From Scenedesmus sp. ARA3 (lineage: Eukaryota; Chlorophyta; Chlorophyceae; Sphaeropleales; Scenedesmaceae): DNA of 49,547 bases. The position numbers and the translations under genes are program-made. Positions within the stretch are counted from its first letter, which is position 1; each line of letters begins with the position of its first letter. This document shows positions 8,192 through 20,026 of the stretch, piece by piece. The notes beneath the pieces are model-generated. The model ran no database searches, was not told the DNA's origin, and worked only from the letters and a program-made list of their open reading frames with translations. The DNA lies in NCBI GenBank assembly GCA_004335835.1, contig RWJK01001406.1:37923-87469 (forward strand), read 5' to 3'.

Positions 8192-11100
8192 ATGCCGCTT
8201 ACGCCTGTATACACTTGGACCGAAACTGAAAGTAGTGTTCGGATTACAGTAGATGGGGTGCCGATCAAGGACCAGAGCCAGCTGTTCTGCTCCGACAGAC
8301 TGGTCAAGTTGAATGCCCCACCCTACCTGCTGCTGCTGGACTTGAAGGCACCTGTGGACGATGACCAAAGCACCGCAACTGTGTTGCATGGCCGCAAAGT
8401 GGTGTTTCAGCTTGCCAAGGTGAGGCTCGAAAGACCAAGGTGTCAGCATGGCACGTGTTGCCACTTGCGCTTCACTGGATACTGGCAACTGTAGCTAAGG
8501 AGCAGGCCTGTGCAGCAGGCTACTGACAGCATATGTGATGTGCAGCTCAAGTTCCACACTATCAAGGCATCCTGCATACTGCTGGTGCAGTGGAGCTGAC
8601 GCATCTAAGTGGCCTTTGCTTCACCCACTTGCAGGCAGAGCCAGGCCTGTGGGGCACTCTAACAGCAGAGGGAGACAAGAGCACCATCAAGCAGCAGCGT
8701 GATGAGTCTGTACAACGAGCACATGAGAAGCAGGTGGCTGCACAGCAGCAGCGGCTGGCAAGGAAACAGCAGGAGGAGAGGTGAGTGGCAAAGTCGGCTG
8801 GGGTGGTGGCTAGACGGTGTCACACACGACAAATGTGCCTACCCAGACTACCCCTGTACATGCGTCTGGTGCAGGCAACCTGCCACGTGCACTTCCCTGC
8901 TGCTTGTCAATCCATGCTTTATGTTTGCTTGCTGCACAGTGCACAGCACAACCATGCAGATGCCCGCATGGAGGTGCCAGCATGATGGGGGACCTATTGT
9001 GCGTTGGACAGCTGCAGTCAACCTGCGGTTTTGCTTGGTCAAAGGCGGTTGAACCTCGTCTCTGCTTGCTTGTTTGACTTCCTGCAGGGCTGCCGTTGAC
9101 CGCCACATCGCACACGATCGCGCACGGCGTGAGAGGGTTGAGCAGCTGAAGGAGCAAGAGCTGCAGCAGGAGAGGCAGCAGCTGCATCAGTGGCAGCAGC
9201 AGCAGCATGCTGCTGATGGTGATGAGTCAGATTATGAAGATGACCTGGCAGGGGAAGAGGAAGGGCACACAGAAGCAGCAGCAGATGGCTTGCAGGACTG
9301 CAGCTTGCAGGAAGCCATGCCAGATCATCCTGACTACCATGGCAGGGGCTGGAGGCCAAGCACAGCAGCAGAAGGGCAACACAGCCAGCCAGATGAAGAG
9401 CTAGAGCAGCGGCAACAGCTGCACCAGCAGCCAGGCAGCAAACACAGCACATGCCTGATCACACAAGCAGGTGCAGAAGCACCGGAGCTTGTGACACTCA
9501 CAGCTGCTGGAGGCAGCAGCAGCAAGCCCACCTGTGTCATAGATGCCCTGCTGTCCGATGCAGCAGCTGCAACTGGCCAGGGACATGCGGGCAGTGCTGA
9601 CAGCAACACCACCACAACCTCTGGAGCAGGAGCATGCAGCATGTGGGGCGCAGACAGCAGCTCTGCAGCTGCTGCTGCTGGCAGCAGTGACCAGCTGCTT
9701 ACAGTGAGAAGCAGCAGCAGCAGTGGCAGCGCCAAAGCCACACCAGCAGCAGCAGCAGCACCACGGGCTAAGCCAGCCCCGCCTGCCAAGCCGCCTGCGC
9801 CTGTGCGCTGCAGGGCAGCGCCTGTGGCTGTGAGCTTCACGCAGCTGTCGACGCCGCACCTTCCTGCAAGGGAGCAGCGGGAGGTTGAGCTCAGGGACAT
9901 AAAGCGACATGCCAAGGTGCGCGTGCATGTGTGTTCTGTGTTGTGTTGCAGCGCCCACACCGCGCCAGTGCAGTCTGAAAAAAACATGATGTGATGCTGT
10001 GTTGGCAGTGCTTGCACCTGGCGCAGTGGCAAGGATATGATGTGGGGCAGTGGTATGTCCAGCTGCTGGGTTGCTACAGCAACCGCAACCGACATTATCA
10101 ACTCACCCTGCTGCTGGGTTGCTACAGCAACCGCAACCGACAGTAATAACTCACCCTGCTTTGTTACATGTGACCATGCATATCGTATTGATGCTGCTGC
10201 CTTGCAGGCTGACAGCCTAGATGTGTCAGAGCGGCAGCCGGCCTTCCTCAAGGACAAGGGCGATGCACTGGCAGCACAGGGCAACTTCAGGTATGAAACA
10301 CATAACCCCACCCTGGTGTGCGGCGCGCAGGCATTTGCAGCAGCTTGCCATGGACAGCACTGCATGATAGTAGATATCTGCGCCACTAGAGCATGTGATC
10401 TCTGAGGTGCGCTGCTGCCTTTGCTGCAACACTCACACACCACCATGGCAGCATGCTGCCGCCAGCCAAATCGGATGTCTGACAGGCCATATCCTCCCTG
10501 CACTGCATGTCCTGACGCAGCATCATCATACGTGCCCCATTTCATATCCGTCTCTGCTTGCAGGGGTGCAATCAACGCATACACGCGTGCACTGGAGCTG
10601 CAGCCAAAGCAGCCTTCACTCTGGTCAAACAGGGCTGCATGTCATTTGGCCCTGGGCCAAGCAGCAGAGTGCTTGCAGGACAGTGATGCTGCTGTGGAGC
10701 TGCTGCAAGCAGCACAGCAGCAGCTGCAGCAGGCAGCAGGGCACCCAGGAGCAGAGCAGGAGGTGCTTGCTGGGCTGCTGCCAGCTGCTGCTGCTGCTGC
10801 AGCTGCAGCTGGTGCTGGTGGGGCAGGGGGTGCCGCAGAGCAACAGCGAGCAGAACTGGGTGAACTTGAAGCTGCTCCAACATCAAGTGAGCAGCAGGTG
10901 CAGCAGACACATCTAGAAGACGCGGCTCTTGCTGCCTCTGCTGTACAGCAGCCAGATGCAAGCAGCGGCGGCAGCAGCAGCAGCAGTGACGTTGGGGCAG
11001 CTGGCAAGCTGCAGCGGCAGCTGGCAAAGGTGCTGGCACGCAGAGCAGCAGCACATGTGGAGCTGATGCAGCTGCAGCAGGGATGGGAAGACCTGCAGCA

Positions 11101-12174
11101 GGCGCTGAGGTGGGGCTCTTGTTCTGTCCTACAAGCATTTGCGGTCAACCGGTGCAGCAGCCAGCAACTCGTATGTGTCATGTAAAGGTCCACAATATCA
11201 TGCGCAACTGCAACAGCATGCATATGCCCGGGCAACGTTTGCCACTACCCCAGCGTAAGCATAGCTGGGGGCTGTTGAACATTTGCGCGTTGTGTGCCAG
11301 CATTGTGTAGTTGACTCAAGTTGCTTCACCACTCTGTTGCCAGAAGACCTTCGTTTGGGTGCATGTAAGCAATCCAGCGGTCTGCTGATGATGTGCCCAA
11401 AACACTGGCTGCAGGTACGACCCTGGCAATGCGCAGCTGCAGGCCGATGCTTTGGAGCTGGCTGCGGCGCTGCAGCCGGACTCTGCCGCAACAGCAGCCT
11501 CGCTCAAGGAGCGGGCCGATGCTCGCTTCAAGGCAAGGGACATTGAAGGAGCTGCAGATGCCTACACAGCACTGGTGCAGATGCTGCAGCAGCAGCAGGC
11601 TGTTGCATCAGCAGCTGTGGGGCAGGACGAGCAGCATCAGCAGCAGCAGCAGCAGCAGGAGCAGGAGGTCACGGCTCAGCTGCTGGCTGCACTAAGCAAC
11701 AGGGCTGCGTGCTGGCTTTCTCTTGAGCAGTACAGCAGGTGCATTGAGGATTGCCACGCAGCGTTGACACTGGCACTTGCAGAACCACATGCTACACGGG
11801 GTGCAGGAGCCATGGCAGCTGCTGCAACTGCAGCTGCAGCCAACAGCACAGCAGCGGCTGGCGGGACAGATGCTGCTGCCGGTGGACAAGCTGCTGCAGC
11901 TGAGCAGTATGTGCTGCACCTGCTGCAGCAGCGGTCGCCACAGCAGCTGCTATCACTGCCATGTGTGGGCCCTGCACGTGTGCGATCCACTGCGCGGCTT
12001 CTGAGCCGGCTAGCTATGGCGCACAGCTGTTTAAAGCGTGTGCAGCACGCAGTGCAGCTGTATGCGTATGCGCAGCAGTGGTGGCTTGCGGTTGGAGATG
12101 AGCAGAGGGCAGCAGAGATGGCGGCAGACCAGCAGAGGCTGCAGCAGCTGCTGCCAACTACTCAAGCCGCCTAG
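8192..12174 (+). CDS. DNAAF4: Dynein axonemal assembly factor 4 (DYX1C1-like)
   Basis: Six exons: 8192-8419, 8635-8780, 9088-9916, 10208-10290, 10564-11109, 11415-12174. They make 2592 bases and 863 residues. DNAAF4/DYX1C1 is a cytoplasmic HSP90/HSP70 co-chaperone for pre-assembly of ciliary dynein arms; Chlamydomonas PF23 is the algal counterpart. Residues 1 to about 85 form a CS (p23-like) domain starting MPLTPVYTWTETESSVRIT. A charged Gln/Arg/Glu helix (about 100-165) and a low-complexity linker follow. VSFTQLSTPHLPAREQREVE corresponds to the conserved segment before the TPRs. From residue 412 (PAFLKDKGDALAAQGNFRGA) come TPR repeats with the family-typical NRAACHLALG. Animal orthologues are about 420 residues, so this one is twice as long. 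The extra length comes from linkers and a C-terminal half with further TPR-like helices (KERADARFKARDIEGAADAY, LSNRAACWLSLEQYSRCIED). The start ATG begins the conserved MPL of the family. Confidence 0.93.
10063..10158. repeat. 48-base tandem repeat, two copies, in DNAAF4 intron 3
   Basis: A 48-base unit containing TTGCTACAGCAACCGCAACC and ending in ACTCACCCTG occurs twice in a row with a few changes. The core TTGCT-AC-AGCAA is self-complementary. Confidence 0.85.
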
Positions 12175-13197
12175 ATCGCCGCGATACTGCGCCAGCATTG
12201 GCGGCAGTGCTAGTGTTTTTGGATCCCCTGCGCACTTGCAGTTGTGCATGGTAAATGCCTAAAACTGTCATTTCAAATGAGTGCGGCACTTGCTGCCACA
12301 GCATTGGCAGCAGTAATAGTGGTTTTACATCTCGTGCGCACTTGCATGTGTGCAGACTGCACCTGAAAGGTTGTGCTATCTCAACTGTCTGCCGTTCAAG
12401 CGCTGCTTGATGCAAATATTGCAGGCCTTGGCATTGCACTAAGATCATACATACTTCCAACACATTTTGTGCCGGAGCATCTAGCTGAGTATCTCAATGC
12501 GACCTTGTTGTCATCATGTTACCCTTTTTGGGGATAGCAACATCGCCAGCCTGGTGCTTACTGTCACCAGACAGCGCAGCCATTAAAAGGTTCCGCCTAC
12601 CACCACGATAAACAGTGCTAGGAACGCTACCAGAGACAACCCGCTGGAAGCAAACATCTGTACCAGCCTTCAACCTGGACTGACAGGAACATATGTATGT
12701 GCGTTGAACAACGACACGGGCCTTCACACAAAACATGCAGTGGTGCAAACGCCCCACCTACTGCAGATGCAGCAGACAAGCGCGTTTGCTGCTGCTGCTC
12801 ACTTTGCAAGCTGCTACGCCACTCACCGCAAAGGCCCTCGAAAACAGTATATGCAACTACTTACACACACAGCAGGCACAACACGCAGCAGCCTGCCTTT
12901 CAGCAGCCACAGCCCACCACAATACCGAAAAATCCACAAAGCACAGCAAAGGCAGCAGCAACAAGACGGCTGCTGTGCACTCTGCTGCGTCACGACGACA
13001 GCAGCACGTTGCCTGACTCATCCAAGCCAGGGTGTATGCCGCTTTCCCGTGCACAAAACGTGCCTCCTACTTTCGCCTCGAGGCATCCAGCCATGAGCAC
13101 ACGTGCTATATGCAAATGCCACATGTCCGAACACAAGCACTCTTTCCGCTTTCTGCTCTGAAACCGACAGCAGCCACTATCCACAGTAGCTGCAGCT

Positions 13198-13202
13198 TTA
13201 CA
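13198..13202 (-). terminator. Possible poly(A) signal for the pyrophosphatase
   Basis: TGTAA on the minus strand, 404 bases past the stop at 13606. It is the first on that strand, though far away. Confidence 0.35.
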
Positions 13203-13485
13203 CAACTGCAGCAGCCCTGAACAGTGCTGCTGCACCACCTTCACCTGCAAGCATCAACACTGCTAGCACAGCAGCTCGCTTGACCGACAAAATCAGCATC
13301 CGCAACTGTGCAGGCATGCCGCAAACGCAACACTTGCAGGCAACTTCTCAGCCACACCAACGCGCCAGCACCGCGATGCACCCTATTGGTGCAGCGCGAA
13401 CAACGCGGTACACCGCACCGCCCTCAGCACACGCTGCCAGACTGCATCGCAGCGCCGCCCCAAAGCACCAGCAGCTACAACTCCA

Positions 13486-13530
13486 AAGCTGCTTAAGACC
13501 AGGAGAAGAGCTGCAAGATGAAGCCCTCCA
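13486..13530 (-). repeat. Copy of the pyrophosphatase stop-codon region in its 3' flank
   Basis: Bases 13490-13530 (GCTTAAGACCAGGAGAAGAG...) match 13602-13642 (GCTTAGGACGAGGAGAAGAA...), which encodes the C-terminal residues and stop. The copy lies downstream of the real stop on the minus strand. Confidence 0.7.
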
Positions 13531-13605
13531 CCCAGTCCCGCCACCTTTGCAGCACCAGCTGTTGCTGTGCATGCCGCCAGCAGCATGCTGCAGCACACCC
13601 GCCGC

Positions 13606-16600
13606 TTAGGACGAGGAGAAGAACTGGAAGATGAGTCCCTCGCCGCCAGCGATGTTCACAAAGAAGGGTGCAAACACCAGGCTCTCCACCGCCATGAGCT
13701 TCACCAGGATGTTCAGGGAGGGGCCGGAGGTGTCCTTGAGGGGATCGCCCACAGTGTCACCGATGACTGCTGCCTTGTGGCAGTCGGAGCCCTTGCCGCC
13801 CAGCTCGCGGGCGTGCTCGGATGCACCAGCCTGCGTTAAACGAGAAGCAAAACAGCAGCCAGAGGCAGTTGGTGAAGTACTAACAAGCGTGCTTGTGACA
13901 GTCAAGCCCTTGCCGCGCAGCTCGCGCGTGCTCACATGTGTGCCGGGCCGACGCATGAGTGAGGCACGTGAGTAGCAGAAACGCAAGATTGAGTGAAGGC
14001 AGAGCCCAGAGAACCTGCTGGGCTAAGAACACGACTGCTAGCAACAGGATATGAGACGTGTAGCACACGAGCACCACTGTCGGCGCGTGACACCTGCTTG
14101 GATGATTTGAGCATGGTGGCGCTATCTGGGGCCAAGGATGCACTTAAGATTATATATTGTGCACAGCAGCAGTGTCATACACGCACACAGAGGCGGTAAG
14201 GTGCAAGCAACGCACACAGAGGCGGGGAGGTGCAAGCACCTCAGCTCTGGCTGCCACTCTGGAGTTCTAACTAACTTCATGCAGCGCCAGAGCTGAGCTG
14301 CTTGCAGCTTCCTCTGTGACCAGGTGTTAATCGTGGCGCACGCTGCATGAACACACCATGCAACCCCTCTATCCCAATTCCATGCACACAGCAACCACTG
14401 CAGCTGCGCGCACCTCGATGTACTTCTTGGCGTTATCCCAGGCCCCGCCGGTGTTGGACATGGACACAGCCACCTGCACGCCAGACACCAGGGCGCCTAC
14501 CAGCATGCCTGCCAGGGTGCGGGTGCCAAACAGCGCACCAGCGATGATGGGGGACAGCATCACCAGGGCACCTGCAGCACGACAACAGCAGCAGCACGAT
14601 AGTAAGGCAGGGGCATTTATGAACAGCCACACCTCATAAGTCGCCAAAAAAGAGCAACATGCAACTGCGCCACCACGTGCTGCATCACCTGTGCAGCCGA
14701 CAGCCCAGGCTTGTCAACTCTGCCCTTAAGTTTTGCACCCCACGGCAACTGCTTCACCACAGTGTGCTCACCAGGCGGGATCATCTCCCTCTAGGGAGGA
14801 GTTTGTGAAAATCTTCGCGCAGCGGCTGTTCATTCATAGCAAACCAGAAGCGATGCAGGGGTGAACTGCTTGATTACAAGCTTGATTACAAGCTGCTTCT
14901 GTACTGTACTCACCAGGGGGGATCATCTCCCTCAGGGAAGAGTCTGTGGAGATCTTCACGCAGCGGCTGTAGTCGGGCCTTGCGGTGCCCTCCATGAGTC
15001 CGTTGATGGTGTTGAACTGCCTGCGCACCTCCTCCACCATAGCCAGGGCGGCCTTGCCGACAGACTTCATGGTCATGGCGCTGAACCAGTAGGGCAGCAT
15101 GGCACCCACCAGCAGGCCCGCAAACACCTGCAATAAGCAGCAATAACAAGCATTTCAGATATTTCAGAGGAGACGACAGGTGAGCCAGTGAAGCGGGGCA
15201 TTCAATACACCACATACACAGCGACACGCGTGATGAAGGCTGTGAACAAGAACATCCATGAAACCTTGACATCATTGTCATCAATAACATAACAAGTAAT
15301 GCACCTTGGGGTCCAGGATGGAGGACTCGAGCAGGTCGATCTTGGCCCAAGTGATGTAGGCACCAAACAGCGCCAGCAGCATCAAATGAAAAATCGCACC
15401 AAGAAACACCAAAAGTAACACACCTTGGGGTCCAGGATGGAGGACTCCAGCAGATCGATCTTGGCGCGTGTGATGTATGCACCGAACAGCGCCAGAGACA
15501 CCAGGGCAGCGGAGCCGATGGCAAAGCCCTTGCCAATGGCAGCGGTGGTATTGCCGGCAGCATCGAGGGCATCGGTGCGCTCACGGATGTCCTCGCCTGC
15601 GGTTCAACCATTCAAACAAAGTGACATGTTACTATTCCATGACAAGTGACAGCAGGGGATCAAGGGACTGACAGTGCGCCAACTCACATTCAAATGCTCA
15701 GATAAAGATCCAGGTGCAGGCGCACGTCTTGTACGTTCCACCTGCTGCTGTTGCTGCTGCATCACGTTTGCCGAATCTCTTCAGTGCCGCCGCCCGTCAC
15801 ACGCCCAGCTGCTGCTTTTCAAAACCATTTCAAACAACTCCGGGCACTCACCCATGCCAGCCATCTCAGCGATACCGCCAGCGTTATCAGAGATGGGGCC
15901 ATAGGCATCAATGGCCAGGCCAGAAGACAGCGTGGCAAGCATGCCCAGGGCAGCGCAGGCGATGCCGAGCATTCCTGCAAGGCTGTTTGCGATGTAGATG
16001 GTGATGGCCATCACAAAGCAGGGGATGATGCAGGACTTGTAGCCCAGGGCAAGGCCAAAGATGATGTCAGTGGCGGGACCTGTGCGGCAGGCATCAGCAA
16101 CGTCCTGCAAGCAAACAAATAAACAGCATGCAATGGAGTGTCAGGCCTGCACGGTAGTAACCATGTTATGCGGCTGCTGCGCAGCTGCAACACAGCGAAT
16201 GAACCCCGCAGAGCAAGCAAACATCACAGCAGTAAGCAAGGACGAAGTAGCAGTTGCTTTACTGATGCTAAGGCTGTTGGGTGCTGCTGTCAGTCATAGC
16301 AGCACCCAACAGCCTTAGCATCAGTAAAGCAGCTGGCAGGACCCTGGCCCCTTCAGGTTTGCACACTTTGCGCACACATACACACCTGCACGGGCCTGTA
16401 GCGGTTGGATGTAAAGTACTCGGTCTGCAGGCCGATGGCCAGGCCACCCCACAGGCCGCATGCCACGCACACAAACATGTACCAGTTCTTGACTGACTTG
16501 TAGTCGTACTCCTTGCCCTGTGTCCTGCTGGGCACTGGCAGCTCAAAGGTCTCTGGCAGAGACACCAGGGCCAGGCCAAGAGCAACCTGTGGGAAGAATA

Positions 16601-19043
16601 GGGAGGGAAGGATAGGATGAAACAAAAGTGGGAATGCTATCAGTACAAGAGCTCTGCAGCATGCATGAGGGCATGAAGGGTCAAAAGCAGCCATGCCAGC
16701 TGACACCTAGCTGGCAGCAACGGGAAGGAGAGCAACACGCTGTGCACAGAGAAAATACATGCCAGCACAGCTGCTGCTGTCCATCCTGCAACCAAACGCT
16801 CGCTGCCACACTTTCTACCGCCGCTCTTGCTGCTGCTGTGCTGGGTCAGTTTGCGCAGCAGCCTTGCTACAGATGCGTTTACTAAATCATATCATATAAA
16901 TGTTTGACATAAACTCACAGGGGTCATCAGCACGGTGGAGACGATCAGCTGCATCTTCAGGGTGTGCTCAATCTCGCTGATCTGCTTTGCGGGTTTCAGG
17001 TCGGTGGCAATCAGCGTGGTCAACATGCACACCAGGATGCCGGTGGCAGACACCATGAGGGGGAACATCATCGCGGGCCAGTTGTGTGTGGTGCCAAGCT
17101 CGGAGACAGCAGCCACAACCAGCGCAGCGCATGTGGACTCAGCGAAAGAGCCGAACAGGTCGGCACCCATACCAGCGATATCACCGACGTTGTCGCCCAC
17201 GTTGTCTGTGTGTGAAGCAGCAGATGACACGCAGCAGAAGCAGCAAACAAGACGTCAGCGAAGCAAACAAACAGCAGCACATGCTTACACGCTATCACCA
17301 GCACACAAGCGTACACGTACAGCGCTGGTCAGGCAGCTCTAGTCACCGAACCAGCACGGACAGCTGCACACTGCAATTCATTCCATGTTATAACACACCT
17401 GCAATGACAGCTGGGTTCCTGGGGTCGTCCTCAGGGATGTCCTTCTCCACCTTGCCCACAAGGTCAGCGCCCACATCAGCAGCCTTGGTGTAGATGCCGC
17501 CACCCACACGGCCGAACAGAGCAATGGAGGAACCGCCCAGACCGTAACCGGTGATGGCTTCAAACACGCCTTTCCAGTCATCGCCGTAGGCCTGTGGACG
17601 GGACGTTTCAAGAAGCGAAACAAGTTGAAGAGTATGCATACGCTTGTGAGGAAATACGTCACAACCGTGACTGGCTGCAGCTGCATATGCAGCGACTTGC
17701 AGGATGTAAAAAGCAAGGGTACAAACGGAGGGCAAAAGCAGCAAGAGCACACGATAGCTAATTCAGTGCTCCCGCACACATAGAGTCTGCTGATGATCCT
17801 GCTGGGTGAGGCAGACTTGTACACAGATGCAGAAGCTCATGTTGCTGCTGCAGATGCTGCTGCTGCAAGCGTACTGCACGCTCACCTTCTGGAACAGCAC
17901 GATCGCAATGAACAGGTTCAGCAGGCCAAAGCCTGCCAGCATGAAGCCCATCACAGCACCGGAGCGGAACGCTGCAGCAAATATAACATACAAACAACAG
18001 CAGCGTGGAAAACAATGCAGGACGTCAGCAAACAGGCAGCGGAAGGAGCATATGCATGTCCAGCAGTACAGGACAACAGGCAGCAGCAGGACAGGACAGC
18101 AGACTTCAAACACAAACAGCTGGCACAAGGAAGATGCAAAAGCAGGTAGCCACAAGCAGATAGCACGGATTACTGGTGTCAAACAGCAAGCATCTCGACA
18201 CACAAGCATTTAAGGTCCTGTCGGAAAGGATGACATCGTGAGCGCCGACACCAGCGTAACCCACCACACATGAATGCGGGAGCAATGCCCTTCCTGGCCT
18301 CCAGAGCAGTCCTGGCGTTGGCATAAGTGGCAATCTTCATGCCCACATAGCCAGACAGGATGGAGGTGGCTGCACCGAGCACGAAGGCAATGGAGGAGAA
18401 CAGGCCGTTGCGGACCTCGTCTGCACGGGTGCGGCCTGCCTCTGGGGTGATAGAGCCCAGGAGAGCGAATATCAGCACCGCCATGATCACCTGCAATGGC
18501 ATGCAACCGTGCCACCGTGAGTGGTTACCCCTGGCGCCACGTCGACCCTGCTGCTGGCTGCTGCAGCCCCCCCACTCACCATGAAGACGCCCATATAGCG
18601 ATACTCGGTGAAGAGGAAGGAGTTGGCTCCTTCACTGATGGCCTCCTGGATGTCTGCAGCTTTCTGCACCACCTGCACTTGCACGCAGCACAAGGCGTGA
18701 TCTAGCAGCTCGGCGATACTGCTGCCTTCCTCGAAACATGGATCAGCAAGGAAGCAGCCTAAGCATCACAACACCGCACCTCATCGTCGCCACGCTGCTC
18801 CTCCTCCAGCAGATACTCCCGGCCATTCTGAGAGCGGAACACCGACTGGCCTGGTGTCATGGAGATGGCTGACACGCGCTTCCAAAGCCATGCACCGAAG
18901 ATGATGGCCAGCACGGCGGATACTGCAGGAGATCGAAAGGAAAGCTGTCAGCTGAGCGTCCATCTACACCTGCCAGCACTTGATCTAGGCACCGCCCACG
19001 CACCAGGGATCAGCACCGTGGGCACAATGTCCGGAAGTATCAT
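13606..19043 (-). CDS. AVP1: Vacuolar-type H+-translocating inorganic pyrophosphatase (type I, K+-dependent)
   Basis: Thirteen exons: 19043-19004, 18922-18780, 18672-18580, 18490-18265, 17971-17886, 17591-17399, 17205-16919, 16586-16386, 16104-15852, 15596-15424, 15127-14914, 14571-14414, 13830-13606. They make 2292 bases and 763 residues, against 770 in Arabidopsis AVP1. The enzyme couples PPi hydrolysis to H+ pumping at vacuole and acidocalcisome membranes, with about 16 membrane helices. The catalytic PPi/Mg sites are intact: [11 protein letters not shown] (235-245), DNVGDNVGD (261-269) and [13 protein letters not shown] (713-725). GNTTAAIG (522-529) has Ala where K+-independent enzymes have Lys, so type I is predicted. 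The start ATG opens [13 protein letters not shown], which aligns with the first helix. Most junctions use GTGAGT/CAG; exon 4 uses GTGGGT. Exons 10, 11 and 13 each have a decayed boundary copy in the neighbouring intron. Confidence 0.98.
13885..13965 (-). repeat. Copy of pyrophosphatase exon 13 5' end in intron 12
   Basis: Bases 13890-13960 match 13765-13835 (shared AGCCCTTGCCGC and CAGCTCGCG...GTGCTC). This is the start of the last exon. The copy lies upstream of the exon on the minus strand. Confidence 0.7.
14178..14240. repeat. ~31-base tandem repeat in pyrophosphatase intron 12
   Basis: ACGCACACAGAGGCGG followed by AGGTGCAAGCA occurs twice in direct succession. Confidence 0.8.
14768..14835 (-). 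repeat. Copy of pyrophosphatase exon 11 3' end plus donor in intron 11
   Basis: Bases 14768-14835 match 14908-14972, with shared CTCACCAGG-GGGATCATCTCC and GCGCAGCGGCTG versus ACGCAGCGGCTG. The donor (GTGAG) is kept. Small changes, including extra TA bases, break the reading frame. Confidence 0.8.
15302..15379 (-). repeat. Copy of pyrophosphatase exon 10 3' end plus donor in intron 10
   Basis: Bases 15302-15379 match 15421-15498 at most positions (CACCTTGGGGTCCAGGATGG identical). The copy still encodes ...[13 protein letters not shown] and keeps a GT donor, but has no acceptor before it. Confidence 0.85.
16251..16335. repeat. 38-base near-perfect inverted repeat in pyrophosphatase intron 8
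   Basis: Arms 16251-16288 and 16298-16335 are reverse complements, with one mismatch in 38 and a perfect inner 31 bases. They enclose a 9-base loop. Sequence on either arm begins TTTACTGATGCTAAGGCTG. It lies between exon 9 (ends 16104) and exon 8 (starts 16386). Confidence 0.92.
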
Positions 19044-20026
19044 GTTGATACCCGGTTGCTGTATGTGAGCAGTTGCTGTGTTGGGCGTGTGCAGGACACC
19101 TGATCTGTCGGAATAGTGGTTGTTGGATGCCACACGGTCATCAACCAATGCGACGAGACAACCCCGCCACCAAAGAGAAACTGTGGAAGCAGCGCAAGGT
19201 CACTGGCTTATGGATTCGGCTGATGTTGCAATGACAGCTGGAATAACGAGCAGCTAACACAGCAACGTGACAACCGGCAGAGGCTAGCTGAGGTTGATTT
19301 CAATGTGCCAACGTGCCTTACCTCATTTGATTCTTTGATCGTGCAGTGCTGGAAGCTCTGCCATATCTATACAACACGCGTTCGAAAGATTCCTGCCCAG
19401 CGTCCCTACATAGGAGCACTGCACGGTGCATTGAACGCTGCTGCTTCAAATTCTCATTACAGATAACAGACTGTTGTTATCTAGCGATGCCGACATATGC
19501 AGGCGGTACAGAGTGTCAGTACTGGCATGACTCTCGAGCCGAGATTGTGAGACAAGGACCTGTAAAGCGCTGGGCTCGTGCTGCACAGGTGACAGATTGC
19601 ACTTGTGAATACTGTTTTGTGCTGCTGGTCGGCTGGCACCAGCAGCAGGACGGATTGGGTGGCGGTTGGTCAAAGGACTGGCTGCAAAATATCTGCCCCA
19701 CCGCTTAGTATCCATCACCAACTGTATGAAGGGTTGCAGCGCAAACTGCCAACAATGACAGCGACCCTGTGCGCTCCTGTCTCAAATTCGGCACCTTACA
19801 ATGATACGGCATTAGCAAACATACCCTGCATCACGACCCCCTGCAAGCCAGCAGAGTCGGTGCGTGTGCATTCATTACACAGAAGACTGGCGTCAGACTT
19901 TCAACATGTGCTGCAAGTCCTGCAGCATGATCCTGCCATAATAGCAACAGCAAGCAGTTCCTAGGACACTGCAGGTGTGCCCAAAGCGTCATCTGCGCGC
20001 AGAAACACCGTGTCTGCAACAACCGC
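19044..20026. other. Spacer between SDR 3' end and pyrophosphatase 5' end
   Basis: It holds the SDR 3' UTR (TGTAA at 19800-19796, minus) and the upstream region of the pyrophosphatase. Nothing else is recognised; the short plus-strand frames have no family signature. Confidence 0.5.
19796..19800 (-). terminator. Poly(A) signal TGTAA for the SDR gene
   Basis: TGTAA on the minus strand, 227 bases past the SDR stop at 20027. A second TTACA on the plus strand near 19876 is closer but less well placed. Confidence 0.4.

Larger units (their letters stand above)
12175..13605. other. Convergent 3' spacer between DNAAF4 and the pyrophosphatase
   Basis: Both flanking genes end here. Bases 12194-12252 and 12300-12358 are a diverged direct repeat (AGCATTGGC-GCAGT..., CGCACTTGCA). 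Around 13486-13530 a copy of the end of the last pyrophosphatase exon appears. A minus-strand TGTAA is at 13202-13198. I found no TGTAA close to the DNAAF4 stop. Open frames here have no recognisable similarity. Confidence 0.5.

Noticed and set aside
9334..10584. 416-codon minus-strand open frame
   Set aside because: It lies antisense to DNAAF4 exons 3-4 and is rich in Ala, Cys and Leu from CTG words. The plus strand carries a clear family match, so this is a shadow.
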